Part shown: positions 10,692-20,342 of the stretch, in pieces | Position numbering within the stretch: position 1 is the first letter of the stretch | Layout of the letters: each line of letters opens with the position of its first letter | Assembly: GCF_013266755.1 (NCBI RefSeq) | Contig: NZ_JABRWJ010000005.1 | Span: 671,615 to 735,614 of the forward strand | Direction of reading: 5' to 3' | Origin: Pseudaquabacterium terrae | Lineage (GTDB): Bacteria; Pseudomonadota; Gammaproteobacteria; Burkholderiales; Burkholderiaceae_C | Length of the DNA stretch: 64,000 nucleotides | Translations under genes and position numbers: made by a program | Notes under the pieces: model-generated | The model's input: only the letters and a program-made list of their open reading frames with translations | Told to the model about the DNA's origin: nothing | Databases searched by the model: none

Positions 10692-11306
10692 TTACTTGCG
10701 CATCACCTTCTCGGACGGCGTCAGCGCCTCGATGTAGGCCGGGCGCGAGAAGATGCGCTCGGCGTACTTCAGCAGCGGTGCCGCATTCTTCGACAGGTCG
10801 ATGCCGTAGTAGTCCAGGCGCCACAGCAGCGGCGCGATCGCGACGTCGAGCATCGAGAAATCGTCGCCGAGCATGTACTTGTTCTTCAGGAAGATCGGCG
10901 CCAGCTGCGTCAGCCGCTCGCGGATCTGCGAACGCGCCTTCTCGAGCTGCTTGTCATTGGCCTTGACGCCGCTGCGGCCCTCGAGCGTATTGACGTGGGC
11001 GAACAGCTCCTTCTCGAAGTTGAAGAGGAACAGCCGCACGCGCGCACGCGCCACCGGGTCGCCGGGCATCAGTTGCGGATGCGGGAAGCGCTCGTCGATG
11101 TACTCGTTGATGATGTGCGACTCGTACAGGATCAGGTCCCGCTCGACCAGGATCGGCACCTCGTTGTACGGGTTCATCAGCGCGATGTCTTCGGGCTTGG
11201 CGAAGAGGTCGACATCGCGGATCTCGAAGTCCATGCCCTTCTCGAACAGCACGAAGCGGCAGCGGTGCGAGTAAGGGCAGGTCGTTCCGGAGTAAAGCAC
11301 CATCAT
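10692..11306 (-). CDS. sspA: Stringent starvation protein A (glutathione S-transferase fold)
   Basis: SspA is a GST-fold protein that binds RNA polymerase and changes transcription in starvation and acid stress. It is 204 residues long. The thioredoxin-like N-terminal domain is visible (MMVLYSGTTCPYSHRCRFVL, then NPYNEVPILVERDLILYES), followed by the all-helical C-terminal domain (YMLGDDFSMLDVAIAPLLWR). The start is the ATG pair at 11303-11306 with GGGAG upstream. It is immediately upstream of sspB and downstream of the petABC operon on the same strand. Confidence 0.95.
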   Translation of the reverse strand: MMVLYSGTTCPYSHRCRFVLFEKGMDFEIRDVDLFAKPEDIALMNPYNEVPILVERDLILYESHIINEYIDERFPHPQLMPGDPVARARVRLFLFNFEKELFAHVNTLEGRSGVKANDKQLEKARSQIRERLTQLAPIFLKNKYMLGDDFSMLDVAIAPLLWRLDYYGIDLSKNAAPLLKYAERIFSRPAYIEALTPSEKVMRK

Positions 11307-11350
11307 GGCGGCGGCTCCCAGTGAGGCGAAAGCGGGAATTCAAACGGCGC

Positions 11351-11383
11351 GCGCAGTGGGAGCCCGCTAGGCTACCACTGCGC
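11351..11383 (-). terminator. Long hairpin between petC and sspA
   Basis: The arms GCGCAGTGG (11351-11359) and CCACTGCGC (11375-11383) pair perfectly. Inside them AGCC pairs with GGCT after one mismatch, giving a stem of about 14 positions with a five-base loop. A second hairpin, GGCCCGG-CGCA-CCGGGCC, lies at 11390-11407. There is no good T-tract, so the structure may stabilise an mRNA end or attenuate read-through into sspA rather than act as a classical terminator. Confidence 0.5.
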
Positions 11384-11419
11384 GGAGGGGGCCCGGCGCA
11401 CCGGGCCGACTGACGCGGG

Positions 11420-12187
11420 CTACTTGATGTCCTTCCAGTACGCGGCGTTCAGGCGCCAGGCGATCAGCGTGAACACCGCCAGGAACAGCAGCACCCACAC
11501 GCCCAGGCGCACACGCTCGTTCTGCACCGGCTCGGCCATCCACACCATGTAGGCGGTCAGGTCGGCCATCGCGAGGTCGTACTCGGCCTTGGTCATCTTG
11601 CCGGGCTTGCTGATCTCGAAGCCCTTGAAGACGTGCTGCGTCTTCGTCGGATCGTGGGCGTCCTTCTCTTCGGTGAAGATCGCGCGCTGCTCGCCCTGCA
11701 GTTCCCACAGCGCGTGCGGCATGCCGACAGCGGGGAACACGGTGTTGTTCCAGCCGGTCGGACGCGTCTCGTCGCGGTAGAAGCTGCGCAGGTAGGTGTA
11801 CAGGTAGTCGGCACCCGAGCCGCCGGCGCTGGCGCGCGAGCGGGCGACCACCGACAGGTCCGGCGGTACCGCGCCGAACCACTCCTTGGCGTGCTTCGGA
11901 TCGAGCGACACCGTCATCAGGTCGCCGACCTTCTCGGTCGCGAACAGCAGGTTCTTCTTGATCTGCTCGTCGCCCAGGCCGATGTCGCGCAGCCGGTTGT
12001 AGCGCATGAACGCCGCGGCGTGGCAGTTCAGGCAGTAGTTGACGAACAGCTTGGCGCCGTGTTGCAGCGCGGCCATGTCGGTGACGCGCTCCTTCTGGAA
12101 GCGGTCCAGCGGCACGGTGCTTTCGCTGGCGTGCGACAAGCCGGCGAAGCCGACGAGGACCAGCAGGCAGGCGAGGATTCTTTTCAT
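11420..12187 (-). CDS. petC: Cytochrome c1 of the bc1 complex
   Basis: The c-type haem subunit of ubiquinol-cytochrome c reductase, which passes electrons from the Rieske protein to cytochrome c. It is 255 residues long. A signal peptide spans 1-20 (cleavage after SHA). The haem motif CLNCH is at 52-56, and the axial methionine is in VFPAVGMPHALWELQG. One C-terminal membrane anchor (VRLGVWVLLFLAVFTLIAW) is followed by a short positive tail. It is the third gene of petABC, 22 bp after petB. Confidence 0.96.
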   Translation of the reverse strand: MKRILACLLVLVGFAGLSHASESTVPLDRFQKERVTDMAALQHGAKLFVNYCLNCHAAAFMRYNRLRDIGLGDEQIKKNLLFATEKVGDLMTVSLDPKHAKEWFGAVPPDLSVVARSRASAGGSGADYLYTYLRSFYRDETRPTGWNNTVFPAVGMPHALWELQGEQRAIFTEEKDAHDPTKTQHVFKGFEISKPGKMTKAEYDLAMADLTAYMVWMAEPVQNERVRLGVWVLLFLAVFTLIAWRLNAAYWKDIK

Positions 12188-12209
12188 GATCTTCAGTCGC
12201 TCCCGCTCA

Positions 12210-13607
12210 TCAATGCTTGGTGAAGGTGACGCGGTCGGGCACCGGCTTGAACATGCCGATCGTGCTCCACCACGGCATCAGCAGGAAGAAGGCGAAATAG
12301 AACAGCGTTCCGGCCTGCGCCACGAGCGTGCCGATGTCCGACGGCGGCTGGATGCCGAGGTAGCCCAGCACGATGAAGAAGACGACGAAGACGGCGTACA
12401 GCCACTTGTGCCAGCCCGGACGGTAGCGGATCGACTTGACCGGGCTGCGGTCGAGCCAGGGCAGGAAGAACAGGATGATGACCGCGCCGCCCATCACGAC
12501 GACGCCCCAGAACTTCGCGTCGAAGGTCTTCAGCAGGAAGATGCCGACCACCGCGCCGACCACCGCGATGATCTTGCCGCGCATCGGCAGCGCCAGCGCC
12601 GAGACGATGCCGGCCAGGCCGACGACGACGCACAGCACGTTGACCATCGGGTCGGTGGTCGCGCGCAGCATCGAGTAGAACGGCGTGAAGTACCAGACCG
12701 GCGCGATGTGCGGCGGCGTCTTCAGCGGGTCGGCCGGGATGAAGTTGTTGTACTCGAGGAAGTAGCCGCCGAGCTCCGGTCCGAAGAAGACGATCGCGCT
12801 GAAGATCATCAGGAACACGCCGACGCCGAACAGGTCGTGCACCGAGTAGTACGGATGAAACGGGATGCCGTCGAGCGGGATGCCGGTCTTCGGGTCCTTC
12901 TTGGCCTTGATCTCGACGCCGTCCGGGTTGTTCGAGCCCACCTCGTGCAGCGCGATGATGTGCGCGACCACCAGGCCCAGCAGCACCAGCGGGATCGCGA
13001 TGACGTGGAAGCTGAAGAAGCGGTTCAGCGTCGCGTCGCTGACGACGTAGTCGCCGCGGATCAGCAGCGCCAGGTCCGGGCCGACGAAGGGCACCGCCGC
13101 GAACAGGTTGACGATCACCTGCGCGCCCCAGTAGGACATCTGGCCCCACGGCAGCAGATAACCGAAGAAGGCCTCGGCCATCAGGCACAGGAAGATGCCG
13201 CAGCCGAACAGCCACACCAGCTCGCGCGGCTTGCGGTACGAGCCGTACATCAGCCCGCGGAACATGTGCAGGTAGACGACGATGAAGAAGGCGCTGGCGC
13301 CGGTGGAGTGCAGGTAGCGCACCAGCCAGCCCCAGGGCACGTCGCGCATGATGTACTCGACCGAGGCGAACGCGGTGTTCGCGTCCGGCTTGTAGTGCAT
13401 CACCAGGAAGATGCCGGTGACGATCTGGATCACCAGGACCAGCATCGCCAGCGAACCGAAGAAGTACCAGAAGTTGAAGTTCTTCGGAGCGTAGTACTCC
13501 GACATGTGCTCCTTGTACATCTTGGTGGCCGGGAACCGGTTGTCCACCCAGGTCATCAGCTTGACGCCGAGCGGTGCGTCGGCCGGTGCTTCCTTGAAAT
13601 CTGCCAT
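12210..13607 (-). CDS. petB: Cytochrome b of the bc1 complex
   Basis: The membrane core of ubiquinol-cytochrome c reductase, carrying two b haems and the Qo and Qi sites. It is 465 residues long with eight or more hydrophobic helices. Typical motifs are visible: WNFGSLAM-like ([18 protein letters not shown]), [34 protein letters not shown] and the Qo-site [18 protein letters not shown]. The PEWY equivalent is PVWY here, as in many Betaproteobacteria. It lies between petA (47 bp upstream) and petC. Confidence 0.97.
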   Translation of the reverse strand: MADFKEAPADAPLGVKLMTWVDNRFPATKMYKEHMSEYYAPKNFNFWYFFGSLAMLVLVIQIVTGIFLVMHYKPDANTAFASVEYIMRDVPWGWLVRYLHSTGASAFFIVVYLHMFRGLMYGSYRKPRELVWLFGCGIFLCLMAEAFFGYLLPWGQMSYWGAQVIVNLFAAVPFVGPDLALLIRGDYVVSDATLNRFFSFHVIAIPLVLLGLVVAHIIALHEVGSNNPDGVEIKAKKDPKTGIPLDGIPFHPYYSVHDLFGVGVFLMIFSAIVFFGPELGGYFLEYNNFIPADPLKTPPHIAPVWYFTPFYSMLRATTDPMVNVLCVVVGLAGIVSALALPMRGKIIAVVGAVVGIFLLKTFDAKFWGVVVMGGAVIILFFLPWLDRSPVKSIRYRPGWHKWLYAVFVVFFIVLGYLGIQPPSDIGTLVAQAGTLFYFAFFLLMPWWSTIGMFKPVPDRVTFTKH

Positions 13608-13654
13608 GTCGACCCTTCAATGCTCTTAGCTGTTGCGGATCCGCTGCACGCGGA

Positions 13655-14269
13655 TCAGGCCTTGTTGTCGTCGCCGATCAAGAGCGTCGTGTCCGACAGG
13701 TACTTGTGCGGCGGCACCTCGAGGTTGTCGGGCGCAGGCTTGTTCTTGAACACGCGGCCGGCCAGGTCGAAGGTCGAGCCGTGGCAGGGGCACAGGAAGC
13801 CGCCTTGCCAGTCGTCGGGCAGCGAGGGCTGCGCGCCCGGCTGCAGCTTGTCGATCGGCGAGCAGCCCAGGTGCGAGCAGATGCCCACGGCCACCATGTA
13901 CTCGGGCTTGATCGAGCGGTACTCGTTGCGCGCATAGGCCGGCGTCAGCTCGCCCGGGTTGCGCAGGGACTTCGGATCCGCGACCTGCGGATCGGTCTTC
14001 TTCAGCGTCTCCAGCTGTTCCTTGGTGCGGCGGATGATCCACACCGGCTTGCCACGCCATTCGACGGTCATCTTCTCGCCGGGCTTCAGCGCGCTGATGT
14101 CGGCTTCGACGGCCGCACCGGCGGCCTTGGCGCGCTCGGAAGGCAGGAAGGTGCTGACGAAAGGCACCGCCGTCGCGACGCCGCCGATGGCGCCGGCACC
14201 GCAGGTGATCGCTACCCAGGTGCGGCGGCTCTGATCCACGGGGCCGTCACTGGCAGGGCTGTCGCTCAT
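13655..14269 (-). CDS. petA: Rieske iron-sulfur subunit of the bc1 complex
   Basis: The 2Fe-2S subunit of ubiquinol-cytochrome c reductase, 204 residues. The N-terminal [17 protein letters not shown] is a Tat-type signal anchor that stays in the membrane. Cluster ligands are Cys131 and His133 (CSHLGC) and Cys160 and His163 (CPCHGS); Cys136 and Cys162 form the stabilising disulfide. The ATG at 14269 is preferred because GAGGAAA precedes it and the family starts here; an upstream ATG at 14311 adds only 14 unlikely residues. First gene of petABC. The tatABC genes at 20.3-21.9 kb would export it. Confidence 0.96.
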   Translation of the reverse strand: MSDSPASDGPVDQSRRTWVAITCGAGAIGGVATAVPFVSTFLPSERAKAAGAAVEADISALKPGEKMTVEWRGKPVWIIRRTKEQLETLKKTDPQVADPKSLRNPGELTPAYARNEYRSIKPEYMVAVGICSHLGCSPIDKLQPGAQPSLPDDWQGGFLCPCHGSTFDLAGRVFKNKPAPDNLEVPPHKYLSDTTLLIGDDNKA

Positions 14270-14385
14270 GGGTTTCCTCAGATGTTGAGCTGGAGTTGGA
14301 CTTAGGGGCAACCCGGCATTCTAGCGGAGTGATTTCGGCCCCCGCCTGGGCAATACTCGGCGCCTCTCACAGGAGGACCAACACC

Positions 14386-14808
14386 ATGGGTTTTGCCAGC
14401 GAGTTCAGAGAGTTCGCGATGAAGGGCAACGTCGTCGACCTGGCGGTCGGCGTGATCATCGGCGCGGCCTTCGGCAAGATCGTCGACTCGGTGGTCAAGG
14501 ACCTGATCATGCCGCTCGTCAACCTGATCCTCGGCGGGCAGATCGACTTCTCGAACAAGTACCTGGTGCTGTCCGGCAGCGTGCCCGCCGGAGCGACGCT
14601 GGCCGAGGCGCAGAAGGTCGGCAACGTCTTCGCCTGGGGCAACTTCGTCACCGTGTCGATCAACTTCGTGATCCTCGCGTTCGTGATCTTCCTGATGATC
14701 AAGCAGATCAACCGGCTCAAGCGCAACGAGCCGGCCGCCGCACCGGCCGCACCCGCCGAAGACGTCGTGCTGCTGCGCGAGATCCGCGACGCGCTGAACC
14801 GCCGCTGA
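14386..14808 (+). CDS. mscL: Large-conductance mechanosensitive channel MscL
   Basis: A 140-residue homopentameric inner-membrane channel that opens on hypo-osmotic shock. The start [20 protein letters not shown] has an AGGAGG ribosome site ten bases upstream, so the longer in-frame extension is rejected. TM1 ([20 protein letters not shown]) contains the gating pore. A periplasmic loop follows, then TM2 ([20 protein letters not shown]) and a C-terminal amphipathic helix ([14 protein letters not shown]). Divergent from petA. Confidence 0.97.
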   Translation: MGFASEFREFAMKGNVVDLAVGVIIGAAFGKIVDSVVKDLIMPLVNLILGGQIDFSNKYLVLSGSVPAGATLAEAQKVGNVFAWGNFVTVSINFVILAFVIFLMIKQINRLKRNEPAAAPAAPAEDVVLLREIRDALNRR

Positions 14809-14944
14809 AGGCGCGCTGCAGGCGGCGCCGCCGCCAACCCGCCGCCTTGTCGCCGCGGCATTTGGCCGCATACTTCGGGGAATTGTGTCGCGCCCGCGTC
14901 GGGCGCCGTGGTGGCGCGCCTGTCGCCGCGCCTTGCCGGCTTCG

Positions 14945-17365
14945 ATGACATTGACCGCCCCTGCCCGACTGCCTGCTGCCCTCGAGAGCGCCGTTCAACG
15001 CGTGCGCATGGCCGCCCGCTCGGCGGCGGAGCGCACGGTCGACAGCCTCGGGCTCGCTGCGCTGTCTTCCAACAATGTGTTTCACCGTGACGGCCTGCTC
15101 GGCGCGCAGTTCGAGCTGAACCGCAAGCTGGCCATCTTCGCGCTGACCTTCAACGAAACGCTCGACCAGCGCGTCGCGCGCGAGGCCGGCATGCTGAACA
15201 CGCAGGGCGGCGCGCCGCAGACCAACTGGGACGCGCTGAGCCTGGTCACCGACCACGAAGTCGAGATCCAGGTCTCGGCCGACCGCTTCGCGCTCGAGAT
15301 CTCGCATGCCTGCGAGTGGGAGATCCGCGAGCTCGACGCCTACATGGGCACGCTGCTGAAGTTCGGCCGCGCCGACCACGAGCGCAACCCGCTGCGCGCC
15401 GAAGTGATCGGCCAGGCGATGATCCGCGCCGTCGAGGCGGTCGCCGAACGGCCCGAGACGCGCAAGGTGCTCGGCGCCGAGATCGGCCGCTCGCTGGCCA
15501 ACCTGATGCGCCCGACCTATGCCGAGATCGTCGCCGACCTGCGCGCCGCCGGCATCAAGCCGGTCGGCCTGCAGGTGCGGCAGACGCCGCATGACGCCGC
15601 GGGCCGCGCCACCACGGGGCCGGGCAGCCTGCACGGCGAACTGCACGACAGCCGCGCGCACGAGCTGTCGGCCTCGGGCCGGCTGTCGGCGCGCGGGCCG
15701 GCCGGCTTCGCGCCGAGCACCGGCGGCGGCGGCTTCCCGCGCGGTGCCTTCGGCAGCGGCGGCGGCGGTCATGGCGGCGCCGGCGGTCGCGGCACGCCGA
15801 TGGGCCGCGTCGATGCCGAGATGATGTCGCTGCTGCGGCGGCTGTCGTTCAGCACGGCCACCGCCGACAGCGGCAGCTCAGGCGTCAGCGGCTTCGGCAG
15901 CGGTCCTGCCGGGGGCAGCGGTTTCGACGGCGGCGGTGCGGCGTCGGGCCTGGGCATGCTGATGGCGCCGAACCTGATCGTCGCCCACCGCGAGGAGCTG
16001 CGCCAGGCGGCGACCGGCGCGCTCGACCACATGGTGATCGACGTGATCGCCAGCCTGTTCGACCAGATCCTGTCGGACCCCAAGGTGCCGCCGCAGATGG
16101 CGCGCCAGATCGCGCGGCTGCAGCTGCCAGTGCTGCGCGCCGCGCTCGGCGACCCGAGCTTCTTCTCGTCGCGCAAGCATCCGGTGCGGCGCTTCATCAA
16201 CCGCATCGCCTCGCTCGGCACCGCGGTCGACGACTTCGACGGCGAAAGCGGCCGCGCGCTGCTGGCCCGCGTGCGCGAGCTGGTGCAGGAAGTCGTCGAG
16301 GGCGACTTCGACCAGATGGAGCTCTACGAGCACAAGCTCAATGCGCTGGAGGCCTTCATCGCCGAGCAGGCCAAGGCCGAGGTGCATGCCCAGGGCGCTG
16401 CCGACGAGCTGCTGGGAAAGAAGGAAGAGCAGCTGCGCGTGCAGCAGCGCTTCGCGCAGCAGCTCGACGGCGCGCTGCAGCCGCTGCCGGTGCCCGATTT
16501 CCTGCGCGAGTTCCTCGGCCGCACCTGGAGCCGCGTGATCGCCCAGGCCGAGCAGAGCGACGGCGGCGACAGCGTGCTGGCGCGCCGCATGCGCGAGGTC
16601 GGCCGCGAGCTGGTGATGAGCGTGCAGCCCAAGGGCGTGCCGGCCCAGCGCCAGGCCTTCCTGAAGCTGCTGCCGCAGCTGATGAAGGACCTGAACGCCG
16701 GCCTGGACCGCATGCGCTGTCCGGAGCCCGTGCGGCGCGACTTCTTCGCCAAGCTGCTGCCCGCGCACGCCGAGTCGCTGAAGGGCCAGGCGCTGTCGAC
16801 GCTGGAGCACAACCTGCTGGCCAAGCAGGTCGACGGTGCGCTGGCGACGCCGTTGCCGAAGGGCAACGAGCTGCCGCCGGTGAACATCACCGCGCTGCCG
16901 GTGCTCAACGACGTCGTCTCGAGCGCCGACTTCTCGGCGGCCGAAGCCAGCGCGGTCGGCCTGGTCGACGAAAGCGCGGTCGACTGGAACGGCGCGGTCG
17001 ACATCGACCTCGGCGCCGAGCCCGAGCTCACCACCGTCGACCTCGACATCGCCGGCCTGCCGGTGCCCGAAAGCGTCGAGCCCATGCGCGGCAAGACGCT
17101 GGCCGACCACGTGCAGATCGGCTTCGCGTACCAGATGCACATCGAGGACGCGTGGCAGAAGGTCAAGCTGCAGCACGTCAGCGCGGCGCGCACCTTCTTC
17201 GTCTTCTCGCACGGCGCGAAGCAGCGCAAGACGGTGTCGATGACCTACCGCATGCTCAGCCGCATGTGCGAAACCGGCCGCATGCGCGCCTTCGAGAGCG
17301 CCTACCTGCTCGAGCGCGCCACCGCCCGCGCGCGGCGCCAGCTGGCGCAGCTGAAGCCGAACTGA
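14945..17365 (+). CDS. DUF1631 family protein, function unknown
   Basis: A large cytoplasmic protein of about 806 residues that matches the DUF1631 family found mainly in Beta- and Gammaproteobacteria; no biochemical role is established. The N-terminal third is helical and charged (HRDGLLGAQFELNRKLAIFA). A Gly/Ser-rich low-complexity linker spans roughly 250-345 and joins two helical parts. The C-terminus ends in a conserved beta/helix module (WQKVKLQHVSAARTFFVFSH). I chose the ATG at 14945. A GTG at 14885 with a GGGGA in front would add 20 mostly Arg/Ala residues and is the alternative. It follows mscL on the same strand and is convergent with pdxA. Confidence 0.85.
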   Translation: MTLTAPARLPAALESAVQRVRMAARSAAERTVDSLGLAALSSNNVFHRDGLLGAQFELNRKLAIFALTFNETLDQRVAREAGMLNTQGGAPQTNWDALSLVTDHEVEIQVSADRFALEISHACEWEIRELDAYMGTLLKFGRADHERNPLRAEVIGQAMIRAVEAVAERPETRKVLGAEIGRSLANLMRPTYAEIVADLRAAGIKPVGLQVRQTPHDAAGRATTGPGSLHGELHDSRAHELSASGRLSARGPAGFAPSTGGGGFPRGAFGSGGGGHGGAGGRGTPMGRVDAEMMSLLRRLSFSTATADSGSSGVSGFGSGPAGGSGFDGGGAASGLGMLMAPNLIVAHREELRQAATGALDHMVIDVIASLFDQILSDPKVPPQMARQIARLQLPVLRAALGDPSFFSSRKHPVRRFINRIASLGTAVDDFDGESGRALLARVRELVQEVVEGDFDQMELYEHKLNALEAFIAEQAKAEVHAQGAADELLGKKEEQLRVQQRFAQQLDGALQPLPVPDFLREFLGRTWSRVIAQAEQSDGGDSVLARRMREVGRELVMSVQPKGVPAQRQAFLKLLPQLMKDLNAGLDRMRCPEPVRRDFFAKLLPAHAESLKGQALSTLEHNLLAKQVDGALATPLPKGNELPPVNITALPVLNDVVSSADFSAAEASAVGLVDESAVDWNGAVDIDLGAEPELTTVDLDIAGLPVPESVEPMRGKTLADHVQIGFAYQMHIEDAWQKVKLQHVSAARTFFVFSHGAKQRKTVSMTYRMLSRMCETGRMRAFESAYLLERATARARRQLAQLKPN

Positions 17366-17390
17366 TCAGCGCACGTTCAAGTCGCGACAT

Positions 17391-18392
17391 TCAGCGCGCC
17401 AGCGCGCGCGCCATCCGGATCGCCGCGCGCAGGCTGCCGGCATCGGCGCCGCCGCGGCCGGCGATGTCGAAGGCGGTGCCGTGATCGGGACTCGTGCGCA
17501 CGAACGGCAACCCGAGCGTGACGTTGACGCCGTCGTCGACGCCCAGGTACTTGACGGGGATCAGGCCGTGGTCGTGCGTCATCGCGACCACGACGTCGAA
17601 CTCGCCCGGGTGATCCGGCGCGCTGCGCGCGCGCATGAAGACGGTGTCGGGGGCGAACGGCCCGCGCGCGTCGATGCCCTCCGCGACCGCGGCAGCGATC
17701 GCCGGCGCGATGAAGCGGCGCTCCTCGTCACCGAAAAGCCCGCCCTCGCCGGCATGCGGATTCAAGCCCGCCACCGCGATGCGCGGCCGCTCCAGCCCCC
17801 AGGCGCGCGCGGCCGCCTGCGTGATGCGCAGGGTCGACAGCACGGCGTCGAAGTCCAGCAGCTCGATCGCGCGCTTCAGCGCGACGTGGATCGTCACCAG
17901 CACGACACGCAGCTCGGGGTTGGCCAGCATCATGCGCACCGGCGGCCCGCCGGCCAGCGCCTGCAGCATCTCGGTGTGGCCGGGATACGGCACGCCGGCC
18001 GCCGCCAGCGCTTCCTTGTGGATCGGCGCGGTGACGAGGGCCGCGGCCCGCCCATCGAGCGCCAGCGCGGCCGCGGCTTCGATGCAGCGCGCGGCAGCAC
18101 CGCCGGCAGCGGCCTGCACCACGCCCATCGGCGCCTCGGCCAAGCCCGGCGGCAGCCCGGGCGGCTGCCAGACCGGCACGCAATCGGGCGGCGCGGCATC
18201 GGTGGGCTCGTCGAGCACGGCCACCGGTGTCAGCAGCCCGCACTGGCGCACCGCGCGCCGCAGCACGCCGACATCGCCGACCACCACGCAGCGCCCGGCC
18301 TCGCCCCCGGCGAGCGCACGCACGATGATCTCCGGCCCGATGCCGGCCGCATCGCCCATGCTGATCGCCAGCAGCTTGTGTTCTTCGTTCAT
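17391..18392 (-). CDS. pdxA: 4-hydroxythreonine-4-phosphate dehydrogenase family protein (PdxA)
   Basis: A 333-residue NAD-dependent, metal-binding dehydrogenase. Family motifs are AISMGDAAGIGPEIIVRAL at the start, TAPIHKEAL, GHTEMLQAL, GLNPHAGEGG and MTHDHGLIPVKYLG, the three His-bearing metal sites. PdxA makes the B6 precursor from 4-phosphohydroxythreonine. The HDHGL form, where many PdxA have HDQGL, is also seen in PdxA2-type enzymes of C4 sugar-acid catabolism, so the substrate is not certain. No other B6 gene is next to it. Start and the Nif3 stop share ATGA (18389-18392), so the two are coupled. The end is convergent with the DUF1631 gene, 25 bp away. Confidence 0.88.
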   Translation of the reverse strand: MNEEHKLLAISMGDAAGIGPEIIVRALAGGEAGRCVVVGDVGVLRRAVRQCGLLTPVAVLDEPTDAAPPDCVPVWQPPGLPPGLAEAPMGVVQAAAGGAAARCIEAAAALALDGRAAALVTAPIHKEALAAAGVPYPGHTEMLQALAGGPPVRMMLANPELRVVLVTIHVALKRAIELLDFDAVLSTLRITQAAARAWGLERPRIAVAGLNPHAGEGGLFGDEERRFIAPAIAAAVAEGIDARGPFAPDTVFMRARSAPDHPGEFDVVVAMTHDHGLIPVKYLGVDDGVNVTLGLPFVRTSPDHGTAFDIAGRGGADAGSLRAAIRMARALAR

Positions 18393-19138
18393 GCCGGGTT
18401 GTCGATCTCGATGAAACGGTGCGCGAGGCCGAACTGCGCGGCGACGTGCGCGGCCAGCGCCGGCGCGCCGTAGCGCTCGGTCGCATGGTGGCCGCAGGCG
18501 AGGAAGGCGACGCCGGTCTCGCGTGCGATGTGCGCCTGCGGCTCGGAGATCTCGCCGGTGAGGTAGGCGTCGGCGCCGGCGGCGATCGCGCCCTCGAAGT
18601 AACCCTGCGCGCCGCCGGTGCACCAGGCGATGCGGCGCAGCGGCCGGCCGTCGCCCGGCAACAGCAGCGGCGTGCGCCCGAGCTGTTGCGCGGCTTCATC
18701 GGCCAAGGCCTGCGCGCTCGTCGCGGCCGCGGCGTCGCCGATGAAGCCGAGCTCCTGCTCGCCGAAGCGCGCATCGGCCCGCAGCCCGAGCCGGCGGCCG
18801 AACTGCGCGTTGTTGCCGAGCTCGGCATGCGCATCGAGCGGCAGGTGGTAGGCGAAGAGGTTGATGTGATGCGCCATCAGCAGCGCGATGCGCTCGCGCA
18901 GCCAGCCCACCAGGCGCCCGTCCTGGCCGCGCCAGAACAGGCCGTGGTGGACCAGGATCGCATCGGCGCCGTGCGCGATCGCCGCCTCGATCAGCGCGCG
19001 GCTCGCGGTGACGCCCGACACCAGCGTCTTCACCTCGGCGCGGCCCTCGACCTGCAGACCGTTCGGCCCATAATCCCGGAACCGTTCGACCGCCAGCAGC
19101 GCAGCCAGGTGGCCCTCGAGTTCCTGTCGTTGAACCAT
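18389..19138 (-). CDS. Nif3-like dinuclear metal centre protein (YbgI family)
   Basis: A 249-residue cytoplasmic protein of the NIF3/YbgI family, hexameric rings with a two-metal centre; the reaction is still unsettled. Metal-binding motifs are present: ILVHHGLFW (His-His), YHLPLDAH near 97-104, and CGHHATERYG near the C-terminus. The central TGGAQGYFEGAI is also typical. The ATG at 19138 begins MVQRQELEGHLAALL, the family's usual start. It overlaps pdxA by four bases and is divergent from the S1C protease gene at 19181, leaving 42 bp for both promoters. Confidence 0.88.
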   Translation of the reverse strand: MVQRQELEGHLAALLAVERFRDYGPNGLQVEGRAEVKTLVSGVTASRALIEAAIAHGADAILVHHGLFWRGQDGRLVGWLRERIALLMAHHINLFAYHLPLDAHAELGNNAQFGRRLGLRADARFGEQELGFIGDAAAATSAQALADEAAQQLGRTPLLLPGDGRPLRRIAWCTGGAQGYFEGAIAAGADAYLTGEISEPQAHIARETGVAFLACGHHATERYGAPALAAHVAAQFGLAHRFIEIDNPA

Positions 19139-19180
19139 GCGCCGCCGCTCCTTTTCCGTGTTTCCCAGTTGCCCCCGCCG

Positions 19181-20338
19181 ATGCGCAGACTCTGGCTGAT
19201 TTTCTCGCAGGCCGCGACCGTGGCGCTGGCCGTGCTGTTCGTCGTCGGCACGCTCAAGCCGCAATGGCTGGTGCGCGACGGCGGCGGCCGCCCGTTCACC
19301 GAGATCGTCTCGCTGCGCTCCGCCACGCCCGAGCCGGTGGTCGCGCCCGGCACGCTGCCCTTCAGCGGCTACAACGCCGCGGCGCGCGCCGCCGCGCCGG
19401 CGGTCGTCAGCGTCACCGCCAGCAAGCCCGGCAAGCGCAACCCGCATGCGCAGGACCCGAGTTTCCGCTTCTTCTTCGGCGACCGGGTGCCCGAGCAGGT
19501 CGGCTTCGGCTCCGGCGTGATCGTCTCGCCCGAAGGCATCCTGCTGACCAACAACCACGTGATCGAAGGCGCCAGCGAGATCGAGGTGCGCCTGTCCGAC
19601 GGCCGCGAAGCGCGCGCCGAGATCGTCGGCACCGATCCGGAGACCGACCTCGCGGTGCTGCGCATCACGCTCGACAAGCTGCCGGCAATCACGCTCGGCC
19701 GGCTCGATGCATTGCAGGTCGGCGATGTCGTGCTGGCGATCGGCAATCCGTTCAACGTCGGCCAGACGGTGACCTCGGGCATCGTCAGCGCGCTCGGCCG
19801 CCAGGGCCTCGGGCTGTCGACCTTCGAGAGCTTCGTGCAGACCGATGCGGCGATCAACCCGGGCAATTCGGGCGGTGCGCTGGTCGACGTGCGCGGCCAC
19901 CTGGTCGGCATCAACACCGCCATCTTCTCGCGCTCCGGCGGCAGCCTGGGCATCGGCTTCGCGATTCCGGTCGACGTCGCGCAGCAGGTGATGGAAGGTG
20001 TGCTGCGCGACGGCCAGGTCACGCGCGGCTGGATCGGCGTCGAGCCGCGCGACCTGACGCCGGAGTTCGCCGAGAACTTCAAGCTGCCGATCCGCTCGGG
20101 TGCGCTGATCACCGGCGTGCTGCAGGACGGGCCGGCGAGCAAGGGCGGCGTGCGGCCGGGCGACGTGGTGACGGCGGTGGCCGGCCAGCCGGTGGCCAAC
20201 ACCGCGCAGCTGCTGCACCGCGTCGCGGCGCTGAAGCCCGGCAGCGAAACCGCAATCGGGCTGCAGCGCGGCAGCCAGCAGCTGCAGGTCACGCTGACCG
20301 TCGGCCAGCGGCCGAAGCAGCAGCTGCCGCGGCGCTGA
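19181..20338 (+). CDS. Periplasmic S1C serine protease (DegS/AlgW-like), one PDZ domain
   Basis: A 385-residue trypsin-like protease. A single N-terminal membrane anchor (about 4-24) is followed by the protease domain and one PDZ domain (about 280-375). The catalytic triad is visible: His126 (LLTNNHVIEGA), Asp156 (DPETDLAVLRI) and Ser230 (INPGNSGGALVDVRG). One PDZ domain plus an uncleaved anchor matches the DegS/AlgW type, which starts the sigma-E envelope stress response, rather than the two-PDZ DegP. The ATG at 19181 is the first Met of the anchor. It ends five bases before the convergent tatC stop; this protease/tat arrangement recurs in Burkholderiales. Confidence 0.92.
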   Translation: MRRLWLIFSQAATVALAVLFVVGTLKPQWLVRDGGGRPFTEIVSLRSATPEPVVAPGTLPFSGYNAAARAAAPAVVSVTASKPGKRNPHAQDPSFRFFFGDRVPEQVGFGSGVIVSPEGILLTNNHVIEGASEIEVRLSDGREARAEIVGTDPETDLAVLRITLDKLPAITLGRLDALQVGDVVLAIGNPFNVGQTVTSGIVSALGRQGLGLSTFESFVQTDAAINPGNSGGALVDVRGHLVGINTAIFSRSGGSLGIGFAIPVDVAQQVMEGVLRDGQVTRGWIGVEPRDLTPEFAENFKLPIRSGALITGVLQDGPASKGGVRPGDVVTAVAGQPVANTAQLLHRVAALKPGSETAIGLQRGSQQLQVTLTVGQRPKQQLPRR

Positions 20339-20342
20339 TTGC

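Noticed and set aside
12039..13937. A 632-codon plus-strand frame antisense to petB
   Set aside because: petABC are complete and recognisable; the antisense product is His/Asp/Arg-rich with no family features.
14821..14832. GGCGGCGCCGCC palindrome after mscL as a terminator
   Set aside because: Short, in a very GC-rich stretch and without any T-run; such palindromes are expected by chance here.
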